A stretch of 64,000 bases of DNA, taken from positions 1-64,000 of the forward strand of contig NZ_WOVL01000001.1 in assembly GCF_009737085.1 (NCBI RefSeq). Reading direction: 5' to 3'. The first letter of the stretch is position 1. Each line of letters starts with the position of its first letter. Position numbers and translations under genes: made by a program. Below are positions 17,333 through 27,971 of the stretch, piece by piece. The stretch comes from Paenibacillus sp. NEAU-GSW1. GTDB taxonomy: Bacteria > Bacillota > Bacilli > Paenibacillales > Paenibacillaceae. The notes under the pieces are model-generated. The model was not told where the DNA came from. It was given only the letters and a program-made list of their open reading frames with translations, and did not search any database.

Positions 17333-18318
17333 CAGCGATGAAGCTGCAAGAACGGGACGACCGGGCAGGCGTCCCAATGTCAGCAGGCGGGAAATCAGCG
17401 GACAGATTGCGGAAGCTGAAGCGCCTTCCAGGTCCATGGCTTACGGCATGGTCGAAGTTTAGGCTCAATCCGTATGCGATGAGCGGTCTGGCCGTTCTTC
17501 TTATTTTTATCGTCCTGGCTGTTTTTGCTCCGCTCTTTACCCGATACGATCCGGCTAAAATCGATTTGATGTTCGCTAATTTAAAGCCGGGAAGCGACGG
17601 GCACTTGCTTGGGACGGATACGCTTGGCCGGGATATCTTTGCGAGGCTGCTGTACAGCACAAGAATATCGCTGATGGTCGGCTTCTCTGTTGCGCTTGGC
17701 GCAGTGCTGATCGGAACGATTGTCGGTGCGATTTCCGGTTATTTCGGCGGCTTTATTGACACTTGCTTTATGCGAATTGTCGATGTGATGAATTCGGTGC
17801 CGCTGTTGTTTTTGAACATTCTTGTATTGGCGATCTTCGGCACGGAGTTCCGCTATATGATTCTCGTGCTCGTTCTGACGAGCTGGATGAGCGTTGCAAG
17901 ACTTGTGCGCGGAACCTTTCTGCAGCTGCGGGAAATGCAATATGTGGAGGCGGCGAAGGCGATCGGCGTATCCAGCTGGGGCATTATTTTTCGCCATTTG
18001 CTTCGCAATTCGAGCTTTCCGATTATTGTGAATGCGACTCTGATGGTAGGCGGAGCGATTCTTAGCGAATCGGCGCTTTCTTACCTCGGTTTAGGAATAC
18101 AGGCGCCGAAGACGAGCTGGGGCTTGATGCTGAGCAATGCGCAAGAGTATATGCTGGTCGATCCGATGCAGGCTGTTTATCCAGGCATGTGCATTCTGCT
18201 CGTCGTTCTCGCGGTTAATTTTATTGGCGACGGTATTCAAGATGCGCTAAATCCGCGGGCAAAATCCGGAAGGAGGCTGGACAAATGGCGGAAAAGCTTC
18301 TTGAAATCGAAAATCTGA
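17329..18318 (+). CDS. oppC: Oligopeptide ABC transporter permease OppC
   Basis: A 329-aa permease with a ~55-residue cytoplasmic N-terminus and six hydrophobic segments. The DppC/OppC signature stretch HLLGTDTLGRDIFARLLY is present, and the EAA loop includes YVEAAKAIGVSSWGIIFRH. It pairs with OppB to form the membrane channel. It overlaps oppB by 4 bp and oppD by 34 bp. Confidence 0.92.
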   Translation: MTAMKLQERDDRAGVPMSAGGKSADRLRKLKRLPGPWLTAWSKFRLNPYAMSGLAVLLIFIVLAVFAPLFTRYDPAKIDLMFANLKPGSDGHLLGTDTLGRDIFARLLYSTRISLMVGFSVALGAVLIGTIVGAISGYFGGFIDTCFMRIVDVMNSVPLLFLNILVLAIFGTEFRYMILVLVLTSWMSVARLVRGTFLQLREMQYVEAAKAIGVSSWGIIFRHLLRNSSFPIIVNATLMVGGAILSESALSYLGLGIQAPKTSWGLMLSNAQEYMLVDPMQAVYPGMCILLVVLAVNFIGDGIQDALNPRAKSGRRLDKWRKSFLKSKI

Positions 18319-19298
18319 CCGTCGGTTTTCAGTCGGAGAACGGCGTAGTGAAGGCGACGGACCGCGTTAACTTGTCGCTTGGCAAAGGGCAGACGGTGTG
18401 CCTTGTCGGCGAGTCGGGAAGCGGCAAGAGCGTGACCTCGCTCGCCGTTATGCGTTTGGTCGAGTATGCGGGCGGGGCGATTCTGGAAGGCGGCATCGGC
18501 TTTCAAGGAGAAGAGCTTACAAGCCGGTCCCAGAATGAAATGATGCGCATTCGCGGCAATAAAATCGCGATGATTTTTCAGGACCCGATGTCTGCGCTTA
18601 ATCCGGTCTATACGGTGGGCGATCAAATCGCCGAAAGTATTATGCTGCATCAGCATAAATCGAAAAGCGAGGCGCGGCGAAGCGCCGTAGAAATGCTTCG
18701 GTTGGTCGGCATTCCGGCGCCGGAAATGCGGGCGAAGCAATATCCGCATGAGCTGTCGGGAGGGATGTGCCAGCGCGTTGTCATTGCGGTCGCGCTGGCG
18801 TGCGATCCTGATTTGCTCATCGCCGATGAGCCGACCACCGCTCTTGATGTGACGGTGCAGGCGCAAATTCTAGAGTTGCTGCATCGGCTGCAGCAGGAGC
18901 TTGGCATGTCAATACTGCTCATTACGCATGACATGGGCGTGGCTGCCGAGATGGCGGATCGGATTGCGGTTATGTATGCAGGGGCGATTGTAGAGGAAGG
19001 GACGGCCGAGGAAATATTTAATCGGCCCAGCCACCCGTATACGATTGGCCTGTTGAAGTCGGTGCCGGGGCTTGAAGGCGCGCGAGGCGACGAGCTATAC
19101 ACGATTCGCGGCCAAATCCCGAGCTTAAGCCAGCTGCCGTCCGGCTGCCGATTCCACCCGCGCTGTCCGCATGTGAAGGAAAGCTGCAAGCAGAAGGAGC
19201 CGCCCGTTTTTCAAGTGAATGCCGACCATCAGGCGGCATGCTGGATCTATGAGCAAGGCGGCGGAGAATGGACCCTGGAAACGAATCGGAGGATTTGA
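18285..19298 (+). CDS. oppD: Oligopeptide ABC transporter ATP-binding protein OppD
   Basis: A 337-aa ABC ATPase. Walker A GESGSGKS, signature LSGGMCQRV, Walker [13 protein letters not shown] and switch histidine ITHDMGV are all present. The C-terminal extension carries a cysteine cluster ([14 protein letters not shown]) as in the oligopeptide/dipeptide subfamily. GGAGG lies nine bases before the ATG at 18285, inside the oppC end. Confidence 0.93.
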   Translation: MAEKLLEIENLTVGFQSENGVVKATDRVNLSLGKGQTVCLVGESGSGKSVTSLAVMRLVEYAGGAILEGGIGFQGEELTSRSQNEMMRIRGNKIAMIFQDPMSALNPVYTVGDQIAESIMLHQHKSKSEARRSAVEMLRLVGIPAPEMRAKQYPHELSGGMCQRVVIAVALACDPDLLIADEPTTALDVTVQAQILELLHRLQQELGMSILLITHDMGVAAEMADRIAVMYAGAIVEEGTAEEIFNRPSHPYTIGLLKSVPGLEGARGDELYTIRGQIPSLSQLPSGCRFHPRCPHVKESCKQKEPPVFQVNADHQAACWIYEQGGGEWTLETNRRI

Positions 19299-19300
19299 CT

Positions 19301-20284
19301 ATGGGAGCAACGAAAAAGGAAAACGTATTGGAGCTTCACAACGTCAAGAAGTATTTTCCGATCCGGACAGGGCTGCTTAACCGGGTTGCCGGGCAAGTCA
19401 AAGCCGTTGACGGCGTGTCGCTTGCGATACGCAAGGGCGAGACATTCGGCCTTGTCGGAGAATCCGGCTGCGGGAAATCGACGCTTGGACGCGTCGTTCT
19501 GAATTTGCAAAAGGCGACGGAAGGACAAGTGTTGTTCCATGGCACAGATGTGCAGCAGGTCAGCGCAAGAGAGCTTCGCGGCCTGCGGCGGCAGATGCAA
19601 ATTATTTTTCAAGATCCGTTCGGGTCGTTGAATCCGCGTTTTCTTGTCCGGGATATTATCGGCGAGCCGCTGCGGCTGCACGAGCGGCTGCCAGCGAGAG
19701 AAGTGGATAAGCGCGTCGTCGAGCTTATGGAGCTCGTCGGCTTGGACGCGGATAGGCGCAACCGGTATCCGCATGAATTTTCCGGCGGACAGCGGCAGCG
19801 AATCGGCATCGCCCGGGCGATTGCGCTGAATCCGGAGTTCATTGTGGCTGATGAGGCGGTATCGGCGCTTGACGTATCTGTTCAGTCACAGGTGCTCAAT
19901 CTGCTGATGAAGCTGCAAAAGGAGCTTGGACTAACCTTTCTCTTTATTGCCCATGGCTTAAACGTCGTTCGGCATATTTCCGATCGAATCGGCGTCATGT
20001 ATCTTGGCAAAATCGTCGAGGTCGCGCCGACAGAGGCTTTATTCGAAAAACCTCTGCATCCCTATACGGCGGCGCTGTTGTCGTCCATTCCGCGACCGAC
20101 GCCAGGCCGGAAGCTGGATCGGATTGTGCTCCAGGGCGACGTCCCGTCGCCGGCAAATCCGCCGTCCGGCTGCCGGTTTCATCCGCGCTGCCCAGCCGCT
20201 CAAGAGCGATGCGGCATCGAAGAGCCGCCGCTGCAAGAGGCAGACGGCGGCAGGCAAGTCGCCTGCCACTTTCCACTGACATAA
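19301..20284 (+). CDS. oppF: Oligopeptide ABC transporter ATP-binding protein OppF
   Basis: A 327-aa ABC ATPase partner of OppD. Walker A GESGCGKS and signature FSGGQRQRI are canonical. Walker B reads [10 protein letters not shown], where the family usually has DEPVSALD, and the switch region reads IAHGLNV instead of the usual AHDLSV; the key Asp, Glu and His are kept. A C-terminal cysteine cluster CRFHPRCP is present. The ATG at 19301 is preferred because GGAGG lies eight bases upstream; an in-frame ATG at 19268 inside oppD is less well placed. Last gene of the opp operon. Confidence 0.92.
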   Translation: MGATKKENVLELHNVKKYFPIRTGLLNRVAGQVKAVDGVSLAIRKGETFGLVGESGCGKSTLGRVVLNLQKATEGQVLFHGTDVQQVSARELRGLRRQMQIIFQDPFGSLNPRFLVRDIIGEPLRLHERLPAREVDKRVVELMELVGLDADRRNRYPHEFSGGQRQRIGIARAIALNPEFIVADEAVSALDVSVQSQVLNLLMKLQKELGLTFLFIAHGLNVVRHISDRIGVMYLGKIVEVAPTEALFEKPLHPYTAALLSSIPRPTPGRKLDRIVLQGDVPSPANPPSGCRFHPRCPAAQERCGIEEPPLQEADGGRQVACHFPLT

Positions 20285-20333
20285 ACAAGAATTGGCTTCC
20301 ATTGGGAGAAGAATTTCATGAATAGGTTTGAAA

Positions 20334-20378
20334 GGGTATCCTCCTCGTTTCGTTAACGCAGGGGGATATCTTTTTTTT
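20334..20378 (+). terminator. Terminator of the opp operon
   Basis: GGTATCCTCCT (20335-20345) pairs with AGGGGGATATC (20360-20370) through two G-T pairs, followed by eight T residues. Confidence 0.85.
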
Positions 20379-20389
20379 CCATTTTCCTA

Positions 20390-20418
20390 TTGACAGGATA
20401 ATGGAGCACTGGTATTAT
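20390..20418 (+). promoter_or_regulatory. Promoter of the sulfate uptake operon
   Basis: TTGACA (20390-20395), 17-bp spacer, TATTAT (20413-20418): near-consensus sigma-A promoter. The ~150-nt leader up to sbp shows no riboswitch that I recognise; AACAGGTAGGAATAA at 20437-20451 could be an operator of a sulfur regulator, but this is a guess. Confidence 0.75.
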
Positions 20419-20576
20419 TCATCCATAACCAACTAAACAGGTAGGAATAATGCAAAAACTACCGGACTACCGGAGCCGCAAGCATTTTCATATCAACGTG
20501 AAACGATTGCTGATGCGTCAAAGCTGCATAGCCGTTCACGCTGGTCTACCGCACAAAAATAAGGGGTGTGTTGACT

Positions 20577-21689
20577 ATGAAAAAACGTACATCAGTATTC
20601 TCGCTCGTACTTATTCTTGCATTGAGCTTGGTGCTTGCGGCTTGCGGCTCGAACGGAAACAATGGAGGCAACAAAGAAGCTTCCCCATCGCCGTCAGCGG
20701 AGGCAGGAGCGGCAGCGACTGAAGCTCCAAAAGAAACGGAGAAGCCAAAGGGTCCAGTTGAACTGCTTAACGTTTCCTACGATCCAACTCGGGAATTATA
20801 TGTTGATTATAATGAAGCGTTCGCTAAATATTGGAAAGAAAAAACAGGCCAGGAAGTTACAGTGAAGCAATCCCATGGCGGTTCCGGCAAGCAGGCGCGC
20901 GCCGTAATCGACGGTTTGAAAGCCGATGTTGTTACGCTCGCTCTCGGCTATGATATCGATTCCCTTGTGGAGCCGGGCTTGCTGGACGCCGATTGGCAGA
21001 AGCAATTCGAGCACAACAGCTCGCCTTACACATCGACAATCGTATTTCTCGTTCGCAAAGGCAATCCAAAAGGAATTAAAGACTGGAACGACCTGATCAA
21101 AGACAAAGTGGAAGTGATTACGCCGAACCCGCAAACTTCCGGCGGCGCACGCTGGAACTACCTCGCGGCATGGGGCTATGCGCTGAAGCAAAACAACGGC
21201 GATGAAGCGAAAGCGCAAGAGTTTGTTAAAGAGCTGTACAAACATGTTCCAGTTCTTGACACCGGCGCACGCGGATCGACAACAACGTTTGTAGAAAAAG
21301 GAATCGGCGACGTTCTGCTCGCATGGGAAAACGAAGCTTTCCTGTCGCTTAACGAACTTGGCCCGGACAAATTCGAAATCGTTTATCCAAGCTTGAGCAT
21401 TCTGGCTGAACCTCCGGTAGCGATTGTTGACAAAACGGCTGACGCTAACGGAACGCGCGAAGTGGCGGAAGCTTACCTGCAATATCTGTACTCGGATGAA
21501 GGCCAAGAAATTGCGGCTAAAAACTACTACCGCCCAATCAACGAAACGATTGGCGCGAAATACAAAGATACGTTCAAAGATCTTGAGCTTCTGTCGATCG
21601 ACGCAGATTTCGGCGGCTGGAAAGCTGCGCAAGAGAAGCACTTTAACGCTGGCGGCATTTTCGAGAAAATTTATACGCCTGGTAAATAA
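20577..21689 (+). CDS. sbp: Sulfate/thiosulfate ABC transporter substrate-binding lipoprotein
   Basis: A 370-aa lipoprotein with a signal peptide and lipobox LVLAAC, then a Gly/Asn/Ser-rich linker. The mature part has Sbp/CysP family stretches: [30 protein letters not shown], and [20 protein letters not shown]. It binds sulfate outside the membrane. The ATG at 20577 follows AAGGGGTG with nine bases spacing. First gene of sbp-cysT-cysW-yezD. Confidence 0.93.
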   Translation: MKKRTSVFSLVLILALSLVLAACGSNGNNGGNKEASPSPSAEAGAAATEAPKETEKPKGPVELLNVSYDPTRELYVDYNEAFAKYWKEKTGQEVTVKQSHGGSGKQARAVIDGLKADVVTLALGYDIDSLVEPGLLDADWQKQFEHNSSPYTSTIVFLVRKGNPKGIKDWNDLIKDKVEVITPNPQTSGGARWNYLAAWGYALKQNNGDEAKAQEFVKELYKHVPVLDTGARGSTTTFVEKGIGDVLLAWENEAFLSLNELGPDKFEIVYPSLSILAEPPVAIVDKTADANGTREVAEAYLQYLYSDEGQEIAAKNYYRPINETIGAKYKDTFKDLELLSIDADFGGWKAAQEKHFNAGGIFEKIYTPGK

Positions 21690-21728
21690 TTAAATGAATT
21701 CTACAGGAATGATTGGAGCTGACTTCAC

Positions 21729-22577
21729 ATGAAAGGTTCCAGGACGGGAAAAGTAAGATCGAAAAACGTGCTGCCAGGCTTCGGATTGTCATTAGGTTTT
21801 ACTATTGCTTATCTGAGCTTAATCGTCCTGATTCCGCTCGCCGGTGTGTTTATCAAAACCTCCGGCCTGAGCTGGAGCGAGTTTTGGGCAGTTATTTTAG
21901 ATCCTCGAGTGCTGGCTTCTTACCGGGTCAGCTTCTCAACCGCTTTCTTCGCGGCGCTGGTCAATTTGGTTTTCGGGTTGCTGGTCGCTTGGGTGCTCGT
22001 ACGCTACCGGTTTCCGGGCAAAAAGATCATTGACAGCCTTGTCGATCTGCCTTTCGCGCTGCCGACAGCTGTCGCAGGCATCGCGCTGACTGCGATTTAC
22101 GCGCCTAACGGCTGGGTCGGTTCGCTGCTGGAGCCGCTGGGGCTGAAGGTTGCGTATACGCCGCTCGGCATTACAATAGCACTTATATTTATCGGTATTC
22201 CATTCGTTGTACGGACCGTACAGCCTGTACTGCAAGACTTCGAAAAGGATACAGAGGAAGCGGCAGTCATGCTTGGAGCCTATCGGCTGCGAACGTTTTG
22301 GAAAGTGGTCTTGCCGGAGCTTATGCCAGCGCTGTTAACAGGGTTCGCCTTGGCATTCGCCCGGGGGATCGGCGAGTATGGATCGGTTGTATTTATCTCG
22401 GGCAACATGCCGCTCAAGACGGAAATCGCTCCGCTGCTTATTATGACTAAGCTGGAGCAGTATGATTATGCCGGCGCTACGGCAATTGCGGCAGTGATGC
22501 TAGTCGTTTCCTTTCTGTTGCTGCTCCTCATTAATTTCTTCCAATGGCGGATCAACCGCCGGACGATAGCGGACTAA
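21729..22577 (+). CDS. cysT: Sulfate ABC transporter permease CysT (CysU)
   Basis: A 282-aa permease with six hydrophobic segments. The stretch [20 protein letters not shown] at the start and the EAA-loop region [23 protein letters not shown] match the CysT family. [15 protein letters not shown] is also typical. It forms the channel together with CysW, 13 bp downstream. Confidence 0.92.
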   Translation: MKGSRTGKVRSKNVLPGFGLSLGFTIAYLSLIVLIPLAGVFIKTSGLSWSEFWAVILDPRVLASYRVSFSTAFFAALVNLVFGLLVAWVLVRYRFPGKKIIDSLVDLPFALPTAVAGIALTAIYAPNGWVGSLLEPLGLKVAYTPLGITIALIFIGIPFVVRTVQPVLQDFEKDTEEAAVMLGAYRLRTFWKVVLPELMPALLTGFALAFARGIGEYGSVVFISGNMPLKTEIAPLLIMTKLEQYDYAGATAIAAVMLVVSFLLLLLINFFQWRINRRTIAD

Positions 22578-22590
22578 GGGGGCGGACAAT

Positions 22591-23475
22591 ATGGCAGGCG
22601 CAATCACAGCGCATTTATCCGAAGAAGCGTCAAAGCGGCCAAGGCATATTACGGAGCCGAGAGGCGTACAATGGTTTCTGATCGGCATTGCATTATTGTT
22701 TCTGGGGCTTGTCGTTTTGCTTCCGCTCGTTTCGATTTTTGTGGAAGCATTCAAGAAAGGGTTCGATGTTTACAAAGCGGCTATTACCGATCCCGACGCG
22801 CTGTCGGCGCTTCGATTGACGCTTATCGTGGCGATCATTGCGGTTCCGCTCAATACTGTTTTTGGCGTGGCGGCCGCATGGGCAATCAGCAAATTCAAGT
22901 TTAGAGGAAAAAACGTTCTCATTACGCTTATTGATTTGCCGTTTGCTGTATCGCCGGTTATTTCAGGGTTAATCTACGTGCTGCTGTTTGGCGCGCAAGG
23001 GTTTTTCGGGCCATGGCTCGATAAAAACGGAATCCAGATCATTTTCGCATTGCCGGGCATGGTGTTGGCAACCATCTTTGTTACTGTACCGTTTGTCGCA
23101 CGCGAGCTTATTCCGCTCATGCAGGCGCAAGGCGTCCAGGAGGAAGAGGCGGCGGCAAGCTTAGGCGCTAAAGGGTGGCAAATTTTTTGGCGGGTAACGC
23201 TTCCGAACATTAAATGGGGCTTGCTCTATGGCGTAATTTTAAGCAATGCAAGGGCGATGGGAGAGTTTGGCGCCGTTTCGGTCGTATCCGGCCATATTCG
23301 CGGAGAGACAAATACGTTGCCGCTGCATATCGAGATCCTGTATAACGAGTATCAGTTTTCCGCATCGTTTGCGGTTGCATCGCTGCTTGTTATGCTGGCT
23401 GTAATTACATTGCTGGTCAAAGCTTTGTTTGAATGGAAGACGGCGCAACGAGCGCCTCGCCTGAATGATGAATAA
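22591..23475 (+). CDS. cysW: Sulfate ABC transporter permease CysW
   Basis: A 294-aa permease with six hydrophobic segments. Family markers include [15 protein letters not shown] and the EAA-loop region [19 protein letters not shown]. The C-terminal [19 protein letters not shown] is typical of CysW. No cysA ATPase gene follows; the next gene is yezD behind a short terminator. Confidence 0.92.
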   Translation: MAGAITAHLSEEASKRPRHITEPRGVQWFLIGIALLFLGLVVLLPLVSIFVEAFKKGFDVYKAAITDPDALSALRLTLIVAIIAVPLNTVFGVAAAWAISKFKFRGKNVLITLIDLPFAVSPVISGLIYVLLFGAQGFFGPWLDKNGIQIIFALPGMVLATIFVTVPFVARELIPLMQAQGVQEEEAAASLGAKGWQIFWRVTLPNIKWGLLYGVILSNARAMGEFGAVSVVSGHIRGETNTLPLHIEILYNEYQFSASFAVASLLVMLAVITLLVKALFEWKTAQRAPRLNDE

Positions 23476-23491
23476 TCGTTGGATGAATACT

Positions 23492-23511
23492 GGACTCGCT
23501 AGAGTCCTTTC
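23492..23511 (+). terminator. Weak terminator between cysW and yezD
   Basis: GGACTC (23492-23497) and GAGTCC (23502-23507) form a short stem followed by TTTCTT. It would reduce read-through into yezD. Confidence 0.55.
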
Positions 23512-23559
23512 TTCAACAAACAAACCCGAGTATATCGGTAGACTATGGAGGGATTGGGT

Positions 23560-23820
23560 ATGGCTAAACCATTGGAATTGGATCAACTTTGGGTGGAGAG
23601 AATCATCGATCAGGTAAGCGGCTTGCAGTATGGTTCGGTGAACATTACCGTTCATGACGGACGAATCGTACAGATTGACCGGACGGAACGGACTCGTTTC
23701 GATCAGCCTTCTCATAAGCAAACAAATAACGATCAGCAAGCGAAAAGCCGTGACAATAACGCTAACGAGAAAAACAACAGCAAAAACGCTGCGGGAGAAG
23801 CGCTGCGCATTGTCCAATAA
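23560..23820 (+). CDS. yezD: YezD-like (DUF2292) small protein linked to sulfate uptake
   Basis: An 86-aa protein. Residues 8-45 contain the DUF2292 pattern: QVSGLQYGSVNITVHDGRIVQ followed by IDRTERTRF. The last ~40 residues are low-complexity (Gln, Asn, Lys). YezD-family genes are common beside sulfur-assimilation genes; their function is unknown. The ATG at 23560 with GGAGGG upstream is chosen over an in-frame ATG at 23545. Confidence 0.8.
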   Translation: MAKPLELDQLWVERIIDQVSGLQYGSVNITVHDGRIVQIDRTERTRFDQPSHKQTNNDQQAKSRDNNANEKNNSKNAAGEALRIVQ

Positions 23821-23841
23821 CAGTCTAATTTCGAAAAATGT

Positions 23842-23881
23842 AAAAAGCTCCGGCCGGATCTGATCCGAACGGAGCTTTTTG
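23842..23881. terminator. Bidirectional terminator between yezD and the YqzM-like gene
   Basis: AAAAAGCTCCG (23842-23852) pairs with CGGAGCTTTTT (23870-23880); usable on both strands for the convergent genes. Confidence 0.9.
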
Positions 23882-23904
23882 TTTCAAATCGTTTCTGATT
23901 CGAA

Positions 23905-24051
23905 TTAAGAAATAACGAATTTAACGATGACCGCAACAGCGAAGATGACAGTCATAAGACCGAGCATGCCGCCGAAGCCAACTACGACATCCATCAAGTC
24001 GTCGCGCGGTTCTTCGTTGTAATGTTCCCGTGGATCTCTTACGTTTTCCAT
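23905..24051 (-). CDS. YqzM-like small membrane protein
   Basis: A 48-aa protein with a charged N-terminal half (MENVRDPREHYNEEPRDD) and one C-terminal transmembrane segment (about residues 24-46). Size and layout resemble the YqzM family of Bacillus, function unknown. GAGGGAGG lies about 10 bases before the ATG at 24051. A longer open frame upstream is not supported by a ribosome site. Confidence 0.6.
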   Translation of the reverse strand: MENVRDPREHYNEEPRDDLMDVVVGFGGMLGLMTVIFAVAVIVKFVIS

Positions 24052-24219
24052 GGTGACGCCTCCCTCAAAACACAATTCGCTTTTTATAGTATACCCAACT
24101 TTCCGAATAATTGTAAAGCAATATGCGTGACAAATGTAAGGCGAAATGCAGAGCGGATATGATAATATGGAACATATGATCTTAAAACGATTGCTCATGG
24201 AGTAATTGGGGAGGGCGGC

Positions 24220-26145
24220 ATGAACGAGCAAAAACAAAACGGCGGCGGTAGCAAGGTCGAAGCTGCGGAACGGATAAGGAACAAATTGGCTCTGCTGCCC
24301 GATCAGCCGGGCTGTTATTTAATGCGCAATGCTGAAGGCACTATTATATATGTAGGAAAAGCTAAAGTGCTGAAAAATCGGGTTCGCTCCTATTTCAACG
24401 GGAGTCATAACGGCAAGACCCAGCGGCTTGTCTCCGAAATTCGCGATTTCGATTTTATCGTGACAGGCAGCAATATGGAAGCGCTCATTCTGGAGTGCAA
24501 TCTAATCAAGCAGCATCATCCGCGTTACAATGTGCTGCTGAAGGACGATAAAACCTTTCCTTATATAAAAATAACGAATGAAGCGCATCCGAGACTGGAA
24601 GTAACGAGGCGGATCGTTAAAGATAAAGGCAAATATTTCGGGCCGTACCCGAATGCGTTCGCCGCGCAGCAAACGAAAAAGCTGCTGGACCGGCTGTATC
24701 CGCTGCGCAAATGCGGCACGCTTCCGGATAAGGTTTGCCTGTATTATCATATCGGGCAATGCATCGCACCGTGCGAATTCGAAGTTGAGCCGGGCACCTA
24801 CGAGTCGATGGTTCAAGAAATAACGAAGTTTCTAAACGGCGGGCATGATGTCGTGAAGCAGGATCTTGAGCGCAAAATGGCGGAAGCGGCGGAGCAGCTG
24901 GAATTCGAACGGGCGAAAGAGTACCGCGATCAAATTATTGCGATCGATGCCATTATCGAGAAGCAAAAAATTACGATGGCGGATGCGCTGGATCGCGATA
25001 TTTTCGGCTATGCGGTCGAGAAGGGCTGGATGTGCGTGCAAATTCTGTACATGCGGCAAGGAAAAATGATTGAGCGCCGAGGCACAACCTTCCCTTATTA
25101 CGGCGAGGAATACGACGATTTTATGACGTTCGTTACGCAATATTACAGCGATAACCCAGCGCTTCCGAAACAGATTTTGCTGCCGCTGCCGCCGGAATCC
25201 GAGAAGGAAGCGGCGGAACTGTCTGAAGCCGCAGACGACGCAACGACAGCTTCCACCGGCACATCCGAGGAGACGGCGTCCAATTACGCCGATGAGGTGG
25301 TCGCTTCGCTGCACAATTGGCTAAAGGTCAAAGTGCTGATGCCGCAGCGCGGCAAGAAGAGCGAAGTCGTATCCATGGCGACCGACAATGCGAAAATTAT
25401 GCTCTCCGACAAGTTCCGCTTGATCGAGCGGGATGAGGAGCGGAGCGTAAAGGCGAGCGAAGCGCTTGCCGGCTGGCTTGGCCTGCCTGAGGTTCGCCGA
25501 ATTGAAGCGTTTGACAACTCCAACATTCAAGGCACAAACCCGGTATCGGCGATGGTTGTTTTTACAGACGGGAAGCCGGATAAGAAAGAGTATCGCAAAT
25601 ATAAAATCAAAACGGTGGAAGGGCCGGACGATTACGAGACGATGCGCGAGGTCGTTCGCAGACGCTACGAGCGTGTGCTGAAGGAAGGTCTGGAAGCGCC
25701 TGACCTCATCGTCGTAGACGGAGGCAGAGGTCAAATATCAGCGGCGATTGACGTGCTGGAGAACGAGCTTGGGCTGAACATTCCGGTATGCGGCCTGGTC
25801 AAGGATGCGAAGCATAAGACCGCGCAGCTGATGAGCGGCGATCCGCCGGAGGTTGTGCCGCTGCCGCGCGACAGCCAAGAGTTTTATTTGCTCCAGCGCA
25901 TTCAGGAAGAGGTGCATCGCTTCGCGATTTCGTTCCACCGCGAGCAGCGCGGCAAATCGATGATCGCGTCGCGGCTTGATGCAATTCCCGGCATTGGCGA
26001 GAAGCGCCGCAAGCTGCTGCTCAAGCACTTCGGCTCCATCAAAAAAATAAGCGAGGCATCTGTTGAAGATTTCCGCCCGCTCTCTATAGGCGATAAACTT
26101 GCCGCACAAATTATTGCGGCATTAAACGAAGAGGCTGGCCCATAA
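24220..26145 (+). CDS. uvrC: UvrABC excinuclease subunit C
   Basis: A 641-aa nucleotide-excision-repair nuclease that cuts on both sides of a lesion after UvrA and UvrB have loaded. The N-terminal GIY-YIG domain holds [23 protein letters not shown] motif that binds UvrB lies near residues 205-240, the RNase H-like second nuclease domain follows ([27 protein letters not shown]), and the helix-hairpin-helix pair ([17 protein letters not shown]) is at the C-terminus. An Ala/Glu/Thr-rich stretch near residues 330-350 is a variable linker. GGGGAGG precedes the ATG. A terminator follows. Confidence 0.96.
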   Translation: MNEQKQNGGGSKVEAAERIRNKLALLPDQPGCYLMRNAEGTIIYVGKAKVLKNRVRSYFNGSHNGKTQRLVSEIRDFDFIVTGSNMEALILECNLIKQHHPRYNVLLKDDKTFPYIKITNEAHPRLEVTRRIVKDKGKYFGPYPNAFAAQQTKKLLDRLYPLRKCGTLPDKVCLYYHIGQCIAPCEFEVEPGTYESMVQEITKFLNGGHDVVKQDLERKMAEAAEQLEFERAKEYRDQIIAIDAIIEKQKITMADALDRDIFGYAVEKGWMCVQILYMRQGKMIERRGTTFPYYGEEYDDFMTFVTQYYSDNPALPKQILLPLPPESEKEAAELSEAADDATTASTGTSEETASNYADEVVASLHNWLKVKVLMPQRGKKSEVVSMATDNAKIMLSDKFRLIERDEERSVKASEALAGWLGLPEVRRIEAFDNSNIQGTNPVSAMVVFTDGKPDKKEYRKYKIKTVEGPDDYETMREVVRRRYERVLKEGLEAPDLIVVDGGRGQISAAIDVLENELGLNIPVCGLVKDAKHKTAQLMSGDPPEVVPLPRDSQEFYLLQRIQEEVHRFAISFHREQRGKSMIASRLDAIPGIGEKRRKLLLKHFGSIKKISEASVEDFRPLSIGDKLAAQIIAALNEEAGP

Positions 26146-26186
26146 GTCATGCTTTTGCTGTAGAAGGCTGCAAAGGATCAAAATCG

Positions 26187-26228
26187 AAAAATAGCGTTGC
26201 AGGGATAGCTCTCTGCAACGCTATTTTT
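26187..26228 (+). terminator. Terminator of uvrC
   Basis: AAAAATAGCGTTGCAG (26187-26202) and CTGCAACGCTATTTTT (26213-26228) form a 16-bp perfect stem. Confidence 0.92.
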
Positions 26229-26254
26229 ATGAAAATCACTTCTTTTATTTACTG

Positions 26255-26335
26255 ATGCTGCCGTTTCTCCAGCGAGCGAACCCCCCGAGCAATGGCGATC
26301 GTAAGAACATTCGAATGCACAGTTTGTTGTTTTAA
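26255..26335. repeat. Rearranged remnant of the 1-710 palindromic repeat
   Basis: GCGATCGTAAGAACATTCG (26296-26314) is identical to part of the repeat unit at 1-710 and is followed by a similar CACAGTTT. Upstream, GCTGCCGTTTCTCCAG resembles the reverse complement of CTGGAGAAGCGGCAGC from the same repeat. The intervening sequence differs, so this is a partial, rearranged copy, at the 3' end of the CPBP gene. Confidence 0.7.
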
Positions 26336-26336
26336 C

Positions 26337-27971
26337 CTAAGTAGCGTCTGGAGGAGAGCTTTGGTTCCATACCGGCGAAGCGGGAGCCTGCCGTCTGTTA
26401 TACCAGTATTTAATGACCCAGGCGATAATAACGGGAAGCACCGCATAGACGATTGCCGCCCCGATGTTAAACGGATCTCCGGTTGCAATCAACGACAGAT
26501 CCATCAGGAACGTATCGAATATCGCGTGCGTGAATACAGCCGTAATAAAGCCGAAGCGCAAGAAAATGAAGCAGAACAGCAAGCCGATAACGAGCAGCTC
26601 GATCAGCCTTGTGTAATAAGGGAAGATCGGATAGCCGACATGGCCTAGCGCCCACATAATCGTCGGGATCAACGCGGCGACAAACGTATTTTTCAGCCAG
26701 CGTTTGAAGATCGCGATGCCGAACAGCCGGTAGATTGCTTCCTCGGAAATAGCGGCGCACCAAGCGAGTGTAGGCATAAGCCACAGCGCGCCCATATTGT
26801 AAGTCGATGTTGCCGCATCGGTCGTAACCCAGGAGCCGATCGATTTTTCCAGGATAAGAAAAATAACGCTTTGGATGCCCATTAAGATGAGAGCGAGCAA
26901 ATAGGACAGGCCGACGCTGCGCCATACATGCTCGCCATAGCCGCGTTCACGGAAGCCCGGCCAGATTGGACGCTTCCACGAGCGCCACATGCCGTCGCCG
27001 GCGACGAGCGAGAAATAGACGGCGATGACGACCGGGAGCAGCAGCAGTACAGTGATGAACTGCATAACTATTTTTTCTTGGCTGCCGCTTGCAACCTCGC
27101 CGTATTCCGCCATCATGCCGTCGACCATGCTGACATTGAGGTACAAATAAAATACGGTAAATAGAGCGCTTATAAACAGGCCGCGTTTGAACGTCGTATG
27201 CTTTCGATAGAGCACCGCATAGATGATTGCCAGCACGAGCGACATTAAGCTCATATACAACAAGCTGACGATCGAAAGAATATTTGCCTTGCTTTTCTGG
27301 TTATCGATGAGGTCTGCATAGCCTTCAGGCGGTATAAATGCTGCCTTATAGCGGATAACAAACGGTTTGCCGGATGCGTCTTCAGAGAGAGCGACTGTCA
27401 ATTCAAGCGAAGCTTCGCCAAGCTTATATCCGGTTGGGTGAAACAAGACTTCTCCGTTGTTGCCCAGCTTTGCGTCGGCGAGCTCTGACTCGCGAAAGTT
27501 TTTCGTCACGGCAAATTGTTTGGCGGCATTGATGTAAGCCTGTTCTTCAGCATATTGAGCGCCGCCCGGACGATGCCAGCCGACAACCTTGTTGCTGTTC
27601 ATATGGACATAGACGAATGCGTCGTCCCCATTGGCAAGCTTTAGCGTAACTTGATACGTATCATATGGAAAATCCCGTCCATATTTTTTGTCGTACTCCG
27701 AGGACAGCTTCTGTTTGGAAAAATAACCGGCAGCCAGACTGTCCGTTTGATAGATCGTATTTGCCGTATCCGATGTTTGCTTGAATTGCTCCTTTGCGAA
27801 CTGAATAGCTGTCTGCTCAGCCATCTCTTTGCTTATAATGCCAGTTTGCGTAGGGTCTTCCATCGAGCTGCTTTGAAATGGGGAGAGTTGTGTAACGATG
27901 AAAATGATGACGCCGATAACGGCGGCCCAAACAAACCTTTTCCAGGTTCCGGGGGCGATGGAATTGACCAT
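26337..27971 (-). CDS. CPBP family intramembrane metalloprotease (CAAX protease-like)
   Basis: A 544-aa membrane protein. The N-terminal ~200 residues form an extracellular region after one transmembrane anchor, followed by several hydrophobic segments. The C-terminal CPBP (Abi) domain has the glutamate motif AAISEEAIYRLFG, the histidine motif ALGHVGYP and a second histidine in FTHAIFDTF, the expected metal ligands. GAGGTG precedes the ATG at 27971. Substrate unknown. The last codons abut the repeat remnant at 26335, similar to the first gene of the window. Confidence 0.85.
   Translation of the reverse strand: MVNSIAPGTWKRFVWAAVIGVIIFIVTQLSPFQSSSMEDPTQTGIISKEMAEQTAIQFAKEQFKQTSDTANTIYQTDSLAAGYFSKQKLSSEYDKKYGRDFPYDTYQVTLKLANGDDAFVYVHMNSNKVVGWHRPGGAQYAEEQAYINAAKQFAVTKNFRESELADAKLGNNGEVLFHPTGYKLGEASLELTVALSEDASGKPFVIRYKAAFIPPEGYADLIDNQKSKANILSIVSLLYMSLMSLVLAIIYAVLYRKHTTFKRGLFISALFTVFYLYLNVSMVDGMMAEYGEVASGSQEKIVMQFITVLLLLPVVIAVYFSLVAGDGMWRSWKRPIWPGFRERGYGEHVWRSVGLSYLLALILMGIQSVIFLILEKSIGSWVTTDAATSTYNMGALWLMPTLAWCAAISEEAIYRLFGIAIFKRWLKNTFVAALIPTIMWALGHVGYPIFPYYTRLIELLVIGLLFCFIFLRFGFITAVFTHAIFDTFLMDLSLIATGDPFNIGAAIVYAVLPVIIAWVIKYWYNRRQAPASPVWNQSSPPDAT

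Noticed and set aside
24160..24185. Possible LexA (SOS) box before uvrC, GAACATATGATC
   Set aside because: Two mismatches in the conserved half-sites GAAC-N4-GTTC; not convincing.
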